Both the position numbers and the translations under genes were made by a program. 64,000 nt of DNA, taken from assembly GCF_022026395.1 (NCBI RefSeq), contig NZ_CP041767.1, positions 2,946,501-3,010,500 on the forward strand, written 5' to 3'. The DNA is from Brevibacillus brevis. GTDB lineage: Bacteria; Bacillota; Bacilli; Brevibacillales; Brevibacillaceae. Below the pieces are notes generated by a model. That model saw only the letters and a list, made by a program, of their open reading frames with translations. It made no database searches and was not told the DNA's origin. Of this stretch, positions 36,104-44,136 are shown piece after piece (position 1 is the stretch's first letter; every line of letters starts with the position of its first letter).

Positions 36104-36833
36104 GTGTGTAGAGAAATCATACAGAAAAGGCGGATTGTTCTCAAGGGAAAGAGAGCAAGTGTTGAGTAACATTAGCTTCGAATGCAAGTCTGGGGAGTGT
36201 CTCGGCATCATCGGAGAAAGCGGAAGTGGTAAATCGACATTAGGAAGATTGCTCCTGGGGATAGAAAAGCCTGATCGAGGTACCATCTTGTTTGAGGGCA
36301 AAAAAGTAGAGGATCGAAAAGTAAGAACAGGGAATATCAGCGCTGTATTTCAAGATTACACTTCTTCGATCAATCCATTATATACGATTGAGGATGCCAT
36401 TCGGGAGCCTTTGCAAATGAAAAGAAGGGGACGAAAAGATGTTCGAAGCGAGATTGATCATTTATTAAGTCAAGTAGGGTTGGATCCTTCCTATCGAAAG
36501 AAATATCCTCATGAGCTATCAGGGGGGGAGGCTCAGAGGGTATGCATAGCGAGAGCCATTTCAACGGAACCGAGATGCATTCTATTCGATGAAGCAATCA
36601 GTTCATTGGATGGGTCTGTGCAAATGCAAGTGCTTGATTTACTAAAAGACTTGAGAAAACGTTACAAGATTGGCTATATCTTCATCACTCATGATATACA
36701 GGCTGCCGCCTATATTTGCGACAGAGTCATGATCATACGAAATGGTGAGATCGAAGAGATTGTGAGGGTTGAAGAATTAAAAGATGTTCAATCCGCCTAT
36801 ACGAAGAAACTGCTGCAAATGACTATTGCTTAA
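36090..36833 (+). CDS. cntF: Metallophore ABC transporter ATPase
   Basis: The 247-residue ATPase shows GESGSGKST, LSGGEAQRV and ILFDEAISSLD; the usual Pro of the Walker B extension is Ala-Ile here. It starts at a TTG behind GGGAGGAG inside the end of cntD. The order D then F matches S. aureus. Confidence 0.91.
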   Translation: MLSVECVEKSYRKGGLFSREREQVLSNISFECKSGECLGIIGESGSGKSTLGRLLLGIEKPDRGTILFEGKKVEDRKVRTGNISAVFQDYTSSINPLYTIEDAIREPLQMKRRGRKDVRSEIDHLLSQVGLDPSYRKKYPHELSGGEAQRVCIARAISTEPRCILFDEAISSLDGSVQMQVLDLLKDLRKRYKIGYIFITHDIQAAAYICDRVMIIRNGEIEEIVRVEELKDVQSAYTKKLLQMTIA

Positions 36834-36883
36834 AGGAATTGGCAATGAGAGTGAGCAGAGGATCAGAGGGAGGAGCAAGAGCT

Positions 36884-38071
36884 ATGAGAGGGGCTCTGTC
36901 TTGGCCATTTTTACGATTATACATATTGACTCTTTTGTATTTTAGTGCGAACTCTATTCTGAATGTCATTATTCCGTTAAAGGGTGCAGAGTTGGGTGCG
37001 ACCAATACAACAATTGGAGTCGTTATGGGAGCGTATCTGTTTACAACCATGTTTTTTCGGCCGTGGGCAGGCCATATCATCCAAAAACATGGACCAATCA
37101 AAGTGCTCCGCACGATTCTTATTTTCAATGGAGCGGCTCTCATTTTATATACGTTTACTGAATTAGAGGGGTTTATTGTTGCCCGAATTCTGCAAGGGAT
37201 GTGTACCGCTTTTTTCTCCATGGCCTTACAGCTAGGGATTATTGATGCGTTGCCGGACAAGGATCGTTCACAAGGGATCTCTCTGTATTCCTTATGTGCT
37301 TATTTGCCTGGTATTATTGGCCCTCTACTCGCTTTAGGCATCTGGCAAGCGGGGGATAGCTCATATTTTACAGTTGCCATGGTCACCATTGCGATCCTTA
37401 CAGGAGTAGTGGGTTATAGCGCCAGCATCGACAAAAAAGTAGCTGAGCCTGCTCCGGGTCAGACTGAACAGGGAGCAACCATGCTTGGTTCCGTGAGCCA
37501 ATTGGTCAAAAACCCGTATTTATGTAAATGCAGCGTCCTGATGCTGGTGGCATCCATTATATTTGGAGCTGTGACAACCTTTATACCGCTGTACGCTGTA
37601 CAAATCAACTACGGGAATGCGGGAATTTTCCTGATGCTTCAAGCGGGTACCGTCGTATTATCACGGTTTGTGTTGAGAAAAAAAATTCCATCAGACGGCA
37701 AGTGGCGTTCCTCGTTTATGATGGGAATTATGCTCATTCTTGCGGTAGCGGCGTTAAGTGTAAGCTTTTCTAGCGTGGGTGGAGCAGCCTTTCTCTACGT
37801 AGGGGCCATATTAATGGGAATTGCTCAAGCCCTTCTTTATCCAACGTTAACGACGTATTTGACATTTGTTCTACCAAAGACGGATCGCAATGTGTTAATC
37901 GGGTTATTCATAGCTATGGCCGATTTGGGTGTTTCTCTGGGAGGAGTCATCATGGGGCCAGTTGCTGATCATTTCTCTTATTCCTTTATGTATATGATTT
38001 GTGCAATCTTAGGTGTGACGATGATCATTTTTGCCTATGAACGAAGCAAAGCTTCTGTTGGATTACAATAA
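36884..38071 (+). CDS. cntE: MFS exporter of the metallophore
   Basis: The 395-residue protein has twelve membrane segments and is the last gene of the cntKLMABCDFE block, where CntE exports the free metallophore. Motifs include FFRPWAGHIIQKHGPIKVLR (loop 2-3) and GISLYSLCAYLPGIIGP. I prefer the ATG at 36884 because AGGGAGGAG lies ten bases before it; in-frame starts at 36845 (ATG) and 36839 (TTG) have weaker sites. Confidence 0.9.
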   Translation: MRGALSWPFLRLYILTLLYFSANSILNVIIPLKGAELGATNTTIGVVMGAYLFTTMFFRPWAGHIIQKHGPIKVLRTILIFNGAALILYTFTELEGFIVARILQGMCTAFFSMALQLGIIDALPDKDRSQGISLYSLCAYLPGIIGPLLALGIWQAGDSSYFTVAMVTIAILTGVVGYSASIDKKVAEPAPGQTEQGATMLGSVSQLVKNPYLCKCSVLMLVASIIFGAVTTFIPLYAVQINYGNAGIFLMLQAGTVVLSRFVLRKKIPSDGKWRSSFMMGIMLILAVAALSVSFSSVGGAAFLYVGAILMGIAQALLYPTLTTYLTFVLPKTDRNVLIGLFIAMADLGVSLGGVIMGPVADHFSYSFMYMICAILGVTMIIFAYERSKASVGLQ

Positions 38072-38167
38072 AACCGATGATGTTCATTGCTGAAGCTCAA
38101 TCGTGGAAGCAAGAAAACGGTTATCCGTAGATCGTCTTTGGGCACGGAGGAAAATATTCAGGTGGCA

Positions 38168-38216
38168 AGCCGAGTACATGTTAGGAGATGATACCTAGCG
38201 TTTACTCGGCTTTTTC
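38168..38216 (+). terminator. Terminator of the cnt operon
   Basis: AGCCGAGTA pairs with TACTCGGCT, with an inner TAGG/CCTA pairing, and five T follow. It lies about 95 bases after cntE. The remaining gap to 38371 shows no gene; it holds the kinase ribosome site TGGAGGA. Confidence 0.82.
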
Positions 38217-38371
38217 ATACGCAGATGCAAAGAACAGCACAGTATCTATTTGACCATCATTTAGCGTCACAAAAGATAGGGGAAGGTACCTATTTGAAAG
38301 GTGCTCCCTGTCTTTTACGATTGGGTCATAGGGGAAATGATCCCAATATCTTTCAGTATGGAGGACCAATA

Positions 38372-39445
38372 ATGGATCAAAGTCCGACTTGTTTTGAACG
38401 CTCTGGCGATGAAGGAAAGGCGATGGATAACGGGTATCTGAAACAAATCTTCGACCACTTGCAGGACGGGATTATTCTCATGGATCAGGAACGAAAAATC
38501 ATGGTAATGAACCCATCCGCAGAGAAAATGACCGGTTGGAAACGAGGAGAAAAGGTCCCGTTCTGCTCCTACTGCCAAAACAGAGAGTTGGAACCGGGAG
38601 AAGAACGATGTTATTTGCTCGCCAAACGGGAGGTTCCCTATTTTCTTTCTGCGATGCCTACCTATGAAGGACGGTACGTAGACATGGAGATGAGCACGGC
38701 TGTCATCTATGAAAATGGTGAACAAAACATGCAGGATGTCCTATTAGTTTTAAAAGATATGACGGTCAAGAAAAAAGAAGAGGAGGTCAGAATCTCCAAG
38801 CAGGTGCTGCAAAAAACGCTAGAAGCTCAAGAAAATGAACATAAGCGCCTGGCCCGTGAGCTGCACGACGGCGTAGGACAATCCTTGTATTCCGTTTCGG
38901 TAGGCATTCAAGCGATTCAAGCGCGCCTCAACGAGAAAGGACAATTCCGGGACTTCATGCAAGAGATCGTAAATGAGCTGGAAAAAGCGATACAAGACGT
39001 CAAGCTGTATTCTCTACAGCTGCGTCCGCATAGTCTCGATCAACTGGGTCTGATTCCTACGGTACGGCATCTGGTTTCCAGCTTGAACAAAGCACATCAG
39101 GATGTTTCCATTACCTTTTCCTACAGTAATGTCAGTGATCATTTTCAGCCAAACTTGGAAATCAATCTGTACCGTGTCATCCAGGAAAGCTTACATAATG
39201 CACTGAAGTACGCGAAGGCGACACTCATTGAGGTGATCTTGTACAAGGAGGACGACCTACTGACTTTGCTGATTCAGGACAATGGAATTGGATTTGTGCG
39301 CGATCAGGTTCAAGTTGGTCTGGGCCTCAAACATATGGAAGAACGAGTGGATCAAATGGAGGGGACTCTTCAGATTCAATCCGTGCTTCACGAAGGTACT
39401 TCGATCAAGGTAACGGTAGTAGGACAGGGAGGGGGAGTAGAGTGA
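38372..39445 (+). CDS. PAS-domain histidine kinase with Cys motif (NreB/YhcY-like)
   Basis: The 357-residue cytoplasmic kinase has an N-terminal PAS domain and a HisKA_3 core (LARELHDGVGQSLYSVS, HATPase with DNGIGF and GLGLKHMEER). The PAS domain carries three cysteines spaced C-X2-C-X11-C (Cys65, Cys68, Cys80), as in the iron-sulfur oxygen sensor NreB, but the fourth NreB cysteine is absent. A redox, iron-sulfur or sulfur-species sensor is therefore plausible. The ATG at 38372 follows GGAGG by 8 bases. Its stop overlaps the regulator start, and sulfide oxidation genes lie downstream. Confidence 0.87.
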   Translation: MDQSPTCFERSGDEGKAMDNGYLKQIFDHLQDGIILMDQERKIMVMNPSAEKMTGWKRGEKVPFCSYCQNRELEPGEERCYLLAKREVPYFLSAMPTYEGRYVDMEMSTAVIYENGEQNMQDVLLVLKDMTVKKKEEEVRISKQVLQKTLEAQENEHKRLARELHDGVGQSLYSVSVGIQAIQARLNEKGQFRDFMQEIVNELEKAIQDVKLYSLQLRPHSLDQLGLIPTVRHLVSSLNKAHQDVSITFSYSNVSDHFQPNLEINLYRVIQESLHNALKYAKATLIEVILYKEDDLLTLLIQDNGIGFVRDQVQVGLGLKHMEERVDQMEGTLQIQSVLHEGTSIKVTVVGQGGGVE

Positions 39446-40086
39446 TACGGGTGCTTTTGGTTGATGATCACACGATGATTCGGAAGGGATTGCGTGTGCT
39501 TCTCGAAAGTTACTCTCAAATTAAAATTGTCGGAGAGAGTCACACAGGCAATGATGCCATCCTGAAAGCCAATGAGCTAAAACCCGATGTAGTGCTCATG
39601 GATTTGTCATTGCCGAATGGGCTGGATGGGTTTACCGCGAGCAATGAGATTCGCAAGTCGAATTCTTTCGCGAAAATCGTCATCTTGACCATGCATGACG
39701 AGGAGATTTTTGTCCAGAAAGCCATCACCGTCGGAGCCCATGGATACATTTTAAAAAACAGCCATGGAGAGCTGCTGTATCAAGCCATTGTGGAGGTTTA
39801 CAGAGGCAAGCGCTTTTACAAGACTTCTGTATCGCAAGAGATCATTAATCTATGGCTGAAATCGGATGCCAAAACGATACCTTCTGTTTTAACGCTACGT
39901 GAAAAGGAGCTAGTCAGACTCATTGTGCTTGGCTATACCAATAAGGAAATAGCAGATAAGCTGTTGATCAGTGTCAAAACTGTGGAGAACCACAAAACGA
40001 ATATCATGCAGAAACTAGGACTGGATTCTAAGCATCAATTGATCCAATACGCCATAAAAAATAGATATCTCGATTTGGCGTTTTAA
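39442..40086 (+). CDS. NarL/LuxR-family response regulator
   Basis: The 214-residue protein has a receiver domain (VDDH, phospho-acceptor Asp in VLMDLSLPNG, Lys in HGYILKNS) and a LuxR-type HTH (LTLREKELVRLIVLGYTNKEIA, VKTVENHKTNIMQKLG). It is coupled to the kinase by a GTGA overlap. A 16-bp palindrome 18 bases past its stop, upstream of the sulfide oxidoreductase gene, is a likely binding site. Confidence 0.93.
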   Translation: MIRVLLVDDHTMIRKGLRVLLESYSQIKIVGESHTGNDAILKANELKPDVVLMDLSLPNGLDGFTASNEIRKSNSFAKIVILTMHDEEIFVQKAITVGAHGYILKNSHGELLYQAIVEVYRGKRFYKTSVSQEIINLWLKSDAKTIPSVLTLREKELVRLIVLGYTNKEIADKLLISVKTVENHKTNIMQKLGLDSKHQLIQYAIKNRYLDLAF

Positions 40087-40104
40087 TTTGCATAGATCAA
40101 AAAG

Positions 40105-40120
40105 TAGGGGACTTCCCCTA
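40105..40120. promoter_or_regulatory. Palindrome TAGGGG-ACTT-CCCCTA, likely regulator site
   Basis: This perfect 16-bp palindrome resembles the GC-rich TAGGG...CCCTA sites of NreC/NarL-type regulators, though with a spacer of six rather than four. It directly precedes a possible promoter (ATATGG at 40120, TAAACT at 40143, 17-base spacing) for the sulfide genes, a normal place for an activator. Confidence 0.6.
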
Positions 40121-40219
40121 TATGGAAAAAAGGACAGGCGAATAAACTGAATAGAGAGACTACACCTTAAGAACCATCATCGTACACTTGGAAACCATAT
40201 CGTCGTCGAAGGAGGAACT

Positions 40220-41419
40220 ATGGCAAAACAAGTACACTATACGGTTGTCATCGTGGGAGCAGGCTCAGCCGGTATCTCTGTTGCTGCCCGTCTCGTCCGG
40301 GCTTCCAAAAGGCTCAGAGGACAAGTCGCCATCATCGATCCCGCATCCAAGCATTATTATCAGCCTTTGTGGACATTAGTCGGAGGTGGTGCTGCAAAAA
40401 AGGAGAAATCCGAGCGTGATCTCTCTGCACTGATTCCCGCAGGCGTCGACTGGATTTGCGATGCGGTCACCATGTTTCAACCAGAACAACATACGCTTCA
40501 TACGAAACAGGGGGCCGTCTTTTCCTATGACTACCTCGTTGTTGCTGCCGGTCTGCAACTAGATTGGGAAGGGGTAAAGGGCTTGAAGGATGCCGTTGGG
40601 AAAAACGGTGTTTGCAGCAACTACGCATACCAAACGGTTGAAAGTACATGGGAAGCCATCCGGAGTTTTAAAGGCGGTACTGCCATTTTTACCCACCCGA
40701 ATTCACCCGTAAAGTGTGGCGGGGCCCCTCAGAAAATCATGTATTTGGCCGATGACTACTTTCGCAAGCTACAAGTTCGCAATCAGTCACAGATCATTTT
40801 TGCATCGGCAAAGGGAAGTATTTTTGACGTTCCAACGTATGCTAATACCCTCAACAACGTCATTCGTCGAAAGAACATCGAAACGAGATACAAGCACAAC
40901 CTATTGGAAGTGCGGGCGGATACGAAAGAAGCTGTATTCGAGAATCTGGAAACCAAAGAGCAGGAAGTATGGAAGTATGACATGCTTCATGTGACCCCTC
41001 CCATGAAAGCGCCCGATTTCATTGCAAACAGCGCATTGGCAGACACAGGGGGTTGGGTGGATGTCGATCCATTTACACTTGTGCACAAAAGGTTTCCCAC
41101 TATTTTCGGTATTGGCGATTGCACGAATCTTCCCACGTCCAAAACCGGAGCTGCGATTCGCAAACAGGCACCAGTCGTCGAGAAAAACCTGCTCGCGCTG
41201 ATCAATGGGACTCCATTGGCTGCCAAGTATGACGGTTATACATCCTGCCCACTCGTAACGGGGTACAACAAACTCGTGCTAGCCGAATTTGATTACAACC
41301 TGACACCGTGTGAAACCTTTCCTTTTGACCAATCCAAAGAGAGATTCAGTATGTACCTGATGAAAAGAGAACTGCTTCCCATCCTTTATTGGAATGGCAT
41401 GCTTAAAGGATTGATGTAA
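40220..41419 (+). CDS. sqr: Sulfide:quinone oxidoreductase
   Basis: The 399-residue flavoprotein oxidises sulfide to sulfane sulfur and passes electrons to quinone at the membrane. It shows the FAD motif VGAGSAGIS near residue 13, the HYYQPLWTLVGGG segment, redox cysteines Cys166 (KCGGAPQK) and Cys343 (TSCPLVTG), with a further Cys132, and the second FAD segment FGIGDCTNLPTSKTGAA. Length and motifs fit type II enzymes. The ribosome site is AAGGAGGAA. It starts the sulfide-oxidation gene set. Confidence 0.92.
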   Translation: MAKQVHYTVVIVGAGSAGISVAARLVRASKRLRGQVAIIDPASKHYYQPLWTLVGGGAAKKEKSERDLSALIPAGVDWICDAVTMFQPEQHTLHTKQGAVFSYDYLVVAAGLQLDWEGVKGLKDAVGKNGVCSNYAYQTVESTWEAIRSFKGGTAIFTHPNSPVKCGGAPQKIMYLADDYFRKLQVRNQSQIIFASAKGSIFDVPTYANTLNNVIRRKNIETRYKHNLLEVRADTKEAVFENLETKEQEVWKYDMLHVTPPMKAPDFIANSALADTGGWVDVDPFTLVHKRFPTIFGIGDCTNLPTSKTGAAIRKQAPVVEKNLLALINGTPLAAKYDGYTSCPLVTGYNKLVLAEFDYNLTPCETFPFDQSKERFSMYLMKRELLPILYWNGMLKGLM

Positions 41420-41421
41420 AT

Positions 41422-41544
41422 GTGTCCACGCAAGTAGAGTATGGCGTGGCTGTCTTCCAAAAAGCAAAAGTGCGAGCCGAGCGTAAAAGCGAATCTGTTT
41501 CCGTGGCGCTTCTCGAAGTTCTCGCGGAAAAATTAAACGAATAA
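41422..41544 (+). CDS. Small ORF of 40 residues between sqr and the persulfide dioxygenase
   Basis: A GTG two bases after the sqr stop opens a 40-codon frame, MSTQVEYGVAVFQKAKVRAE followed by RKSESVSVALLEVLAEKLNE. It reads as a charged amphipathic helical peptide. AAAGGATTGATG lies upstream within sqr, so translational coupling is likely. I do not recognise it, and it is too short for many gene finders. The position inside a sulfide operon suggests an accessory peptide, but a fortuitous frame cannot be excluded. Confidence 0.5.
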   Translation: MSTQVEYGVAVFQKAKVRAERKSESVSVALLEVLAEKLNE

Positions 41545-41571
41545 GAGATGTTGTAAAGGGAGGAATGAACC

Positions 41572-42990
41572 ATGTTATTGCGTTACTTTTTTGATGAGAA
41601 ATTGGCCCATGCATCCTATCTGGTTGGCTGCCAAAAAACCGGGGAGGCGATTGTGATCGATCCTGCCCGTAATCTGGCTCCTTATTTTCAAGTCGCCAAA
41701 GCAGAGGGAGTTACCATTGTAGCCGCCACGGAAACCCACATTCACGCTGATTTTGTATCTGGTGCAAGGGAATTGGGGGCAGTTCACCAAGCGAAGCTGT
41801 TTTTATCCAATGAGGGCGATGAAGACTGGAAATATCAATACTTGGAGGGTTTGGACCATCAGCTTGTCCACGATGGAGATCGTTTTTTTATCGGAAACTT
41901 GCTATTTGAAGTTATGCATACGCCTGGCCATACGCCTGAGAGCATCTCCTTCCTTTTGACTGACCATGGAGGGAATGCAGATCGCCCCATCGGGATCTTC
42001 ACGGGAGATTTCGTCTTTGTCGGCGATATCGGCAGACCGGATTTGCTCGAAAAAGCGGCGGGAATGAAGGGTACGTCCGAGTCAGGTGCACGAGACATGT
42101 TCCAGTCCCTCCAAAAATTCAAGCAACTGCCGGATTATATGCAGGTATGGCCAGCTCATGGCGCAGGAAGTGCTTGCGGGAAAGCACTGGGGGCCGTGCC
42201 GTCTTCTACCGTCGGCTACGAAAAACTCTTTAACTGGGCGATGTCACACTCTAGTGAAGAGGAATTCGTTCAGGCACTCCTTGATGGACAACCAGAGCCG
42301 CCAACGTATTTTGCAGTGATGAAGCGCGTGAATAAGGAAGGCCCTGCTTTGCTCAAGGAACTCCCCGTTGTTCAAGAGTTCAACTCGCTTGAAGCGGTCA
42401 AGGAATCGGTGGAAAACGGACAGCTGATCGATACGCGTCCTTTTCAGAAATTTGCGAAGGGGCATCTGGCGGGAACTCTTCACATTCCTTTTAACAAGTC
42501 ATTTGCCAACTGGGCGGGCTGGATTGTCGATTACAATCGCCCGGTTCACATTCTGGCCAACCCAGATGAGCTGGACGAGATTTTGCAAGCCCTGCATTCC
42601 GTAGGGATTGATCATGTCACAGGATATATCGACTGCGGCAAGTTAATAGAAAGGGAAGCGTCTTCGCTCGAGACAATCGAGGAGGTAACACCGCTGGAGA
42701 TTGCAGATCGCGTGGAAAAAGGAGAGGTTCACGTAGTAGATGTTCGTAATTTGGCTGAGTGGAAGGAAGGACACATTCCGGATGCACAGCACATCATGCT
42801 CGGTACACTCGCCGTGCGGCTGGTTGAGATTCCTCGCGAGAAGCCACTTCTTGTACAGTGCCGTTCCGGTGCCCGATCCGCTATTGGCGCCAGCATTCTG
42901 AAAGCAAACGGATTCAAAGAAGTGATGAATTTGAGCGGCGGAATATTGAAATGGCAACGAGACGGCTTGGCAGTCGTAGAACTAGGATAA
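41572..42990 (+). CDS. Persulfide dioxygenase fused to two rhodanese domains (CstB-like)
   Basis: The 472-residue protein has an N-terminal metallo-beta-lactamase domain (THIHAD, His56/His58/Asp60; HTPGHTPES) of persulfide dioxygenase type. Two rhodanese domains follow (about 265-360 and 375-470). The first lacks a cysteine in its active loop (HILANPDE) and the second has one, VQCRSGARS near residue 429. Such fusions oxidise the persulfide made by SQR to sulfite or thiosulfate. It sits between sqr and a TauE/SafE permease, which completes a detoxification route. Confidence 0.92.
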   Translation: MLLRYFFDEKLAHASYLVGCQKTGEAIVIDPARNLAPYFQVAKAEGVTIVAATETHIHADFVSGARELGAVHQAKLFLSNEGDEDWKYQYLEGLDHQLVHDGDRFFIGNLLFEVMHTPGHTPESISFLLTDHGGNADRPIGIFTGDFVFVGDIGRPDLLEKAAGMKGTSESGARDMFQSLQKFKQLPDYMQVWPAHGAGSACGKALGAVPSSTVGYEKLFNWAMSHSSEEEFVQALLDGQPEPPTYFAVMKRVNKEGPALLKELPVVQEFNSLEAVKESVENGQLIDTRPFQKFAKGHLAGTLHIPFNKSFANWAGWIVDYNRPVHILANPDELDEILQALHSVGIDHVTGYIDCGKLIEREASSLETIEEVTPLEIADRVEKGEVHVVDVRNLAEWKEGHIPDAQHIMLGTLAVRLVEIPREKPLLVQCRSGARSAIGASILKANGFKEVMNLSGGILKWQRDGLAVVELG

Positions 42991-43020
42991 AACGAAGCGA
43001 GGAGTTGCAAGGGTGAGCCT

Positions 43021-43809
43021 ATGACTATCGACCTCGTAATCACACTGTTTGTTATCGGTTTCGCGGGATCATTTATCTCTGGTCTCGTCGGGATCGGGGG
43101 CTCCATCATCAAGTATCCGATGCTTCTGTACATTCCGCCCGCCCTTGGATTCGTTGCTTACACAGCTCACCAAGTATCCGGAATAAGTGCCGTCCAAGTA
43201 TTTTTTGCCACCCTGGCTGCTGTTTGGACTCTACGCAAAGATCAGCTTATCCATTACCAGCTCGTTGTGTACATGGGAAGTGCCATTATTGTAGGGAGCT
43301 TGCTTGGAGGATATGGAGGAAAATATCTTTCAGCAGATGCCGTCAATATCGTCTACGCCATTCTGGCCACCATTGCTGTAATCTTGATGTTCCTGCCAAA
43401 AAAGCGAATGGACGAACGTGAACAGACGACCGAGATGATCTTTCATAAGCCAACAGCTGTATTATCCGCTTTGATTGTCGGTGGTGCCTCTGGAATTGTA
43501 GGGGCAGCTGGCGCTTTTATTTTGGTTCCCATCATGTTGATCATCCTTAGGATACCGATAAGAGTTGCGATTGCTTCCTCTCTTGCCATCACCTTCCTTT
43601 CTTCCATTGGATCGACCATAGGAAAATGGATGGCAGGGGATATATTGTTTTGGCCATCCGTGATCATGGTATTCGCCAGCATCTTGGCAGCGCCGCTCGG
43701 TACAAAGGTCAGCAAACGTTTGGACACCCGGATTCTCCAAACCATTCTAGCCTTGTTGATCCTAGCCACGACAATTAAGATTTGGGCCGACATTCTTGCA
43801 TTTCCATAA
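43021..43809 (+). CDS. TauE/SafE-family permease
   Basis: The 262-residue membrane protein has about eight helices and the family pattern GFAGSFISGLVGIGGSIIKYP with the related C-terminal copy VGGASGIVGAAGAFILVP. TauE/SafE proteins move sulfite, sulfonates or related anions. Here it probably exports sulfite or thiosulfate made by the dioxygenase; this is inference from position. It ends the sulfide gene set. Confidence 0.9.
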   Translation: MTIDLVITLFVIGFAGSFISGLVGIGGSIIKYPMLLYIPPALGFVAYTAHQVSGISAVQVFFATLAAVWTLRKDQLIHYQLVVYMGSAIIVGSLLGGYGGKYLSADAVNIVYAILATIAVILMFLPKKRMDEREQTTEMIFHKPTAVLSALIVGGASGIVGAAGAFILVPIMLIILRIPIRVAIASSLAITFLSSIGSTIGKWMAGDILFWPSVIMVFASILAAPLGTKVSKRLDTRILQTILALLILATTIKIWADILAFP

Positions 43810-43826
43810 ATAATAAAGAAAAATAA

Positions 43827-43865
43827 AAGAATGTTCTATGAAATTACATTTCATAGAACATTCTT
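43827..43865. repeat. Perfect 18-bp inverted repeat next to the SAM-I aptamer
   Basis: AAGAATGTTCTATGAAAT and its exact reverse complement are separated by TAC. The right arm runs into the first strand of the riboswitch P1 helix (CTTATC starts at 43863). No T-run follows on the plus strand, so termination of the upstream operon is possible but not typical. Confidence 0.85.
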
Positions 43866-43990
43866 ATCGAGAGTGGTGGAGGGACTGGCCCGATGAAACC
43901 CGGCAACCTTCGTAATCTACGGTGACAAGGAGCAGTTTGCATAAAGCAACTGCTCTTTGTTGAAACTCGTTTCCCAATTGATGAAAGTAT
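43861..43990 (+). ncRNA. SAM-I (S-box) riboswitch aptamer, atypical 3' part
   Basis: The 5' half matches the S-box core very closely: CTTATC then GAGAG, GGAGGGACTGGCCC, GATGAAACCCGGCAACC (ending at 43908), a P3 hairpin (CGTA/TACG) and GGTGACAA at 43921. The P4 stem at 43930-43955 (GAGCAGTT / AACTGCTC) is followed by TTTGTTG and could double as a terminator. The expected P1 closing strand GATAAG is missing; a weak partner GATGAAAG occurs at 43980. The downstream gene is an aminopeptidase, an unusual S-box target. Confidence 0.8.
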
Positions 43991-44021
43991 CCTAAAATAA
44001 AGAAGAAAGGAGGATACTTTC
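43983..44021. repeat. 11-bp inverted repeat overlapping a Shine-Dalgarno-like sequence
   Basis: GAAAGTATCCT and AGGATACTTTC are perfect complements around a 17-base A-rich loop. The sequence AAAGGAGG (44006-44013) enters the right arm, so the hairpin could hide a ribosome site, yet no standard start codon follows at a proper distance. Confidence 0.6.
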
Positions 44022-44136
44022 AAACTGAAATCGGCAGAAAATTATCAGACTATACTGAACTTGAAGCGATCAAGAACGCTTTTCACAATCGATATCAATC
44101 CGTGAAGAAACTCACGAACGAAGGGGTATCAAACAT

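Noticed and set aside
43827-43865. 18-bp palindrome as a plain terminator of the sulfide operon
   Set aside because: On the plus strand no T-run follows the right arm, so I list it as a repeat. It could still end transcription weakly.
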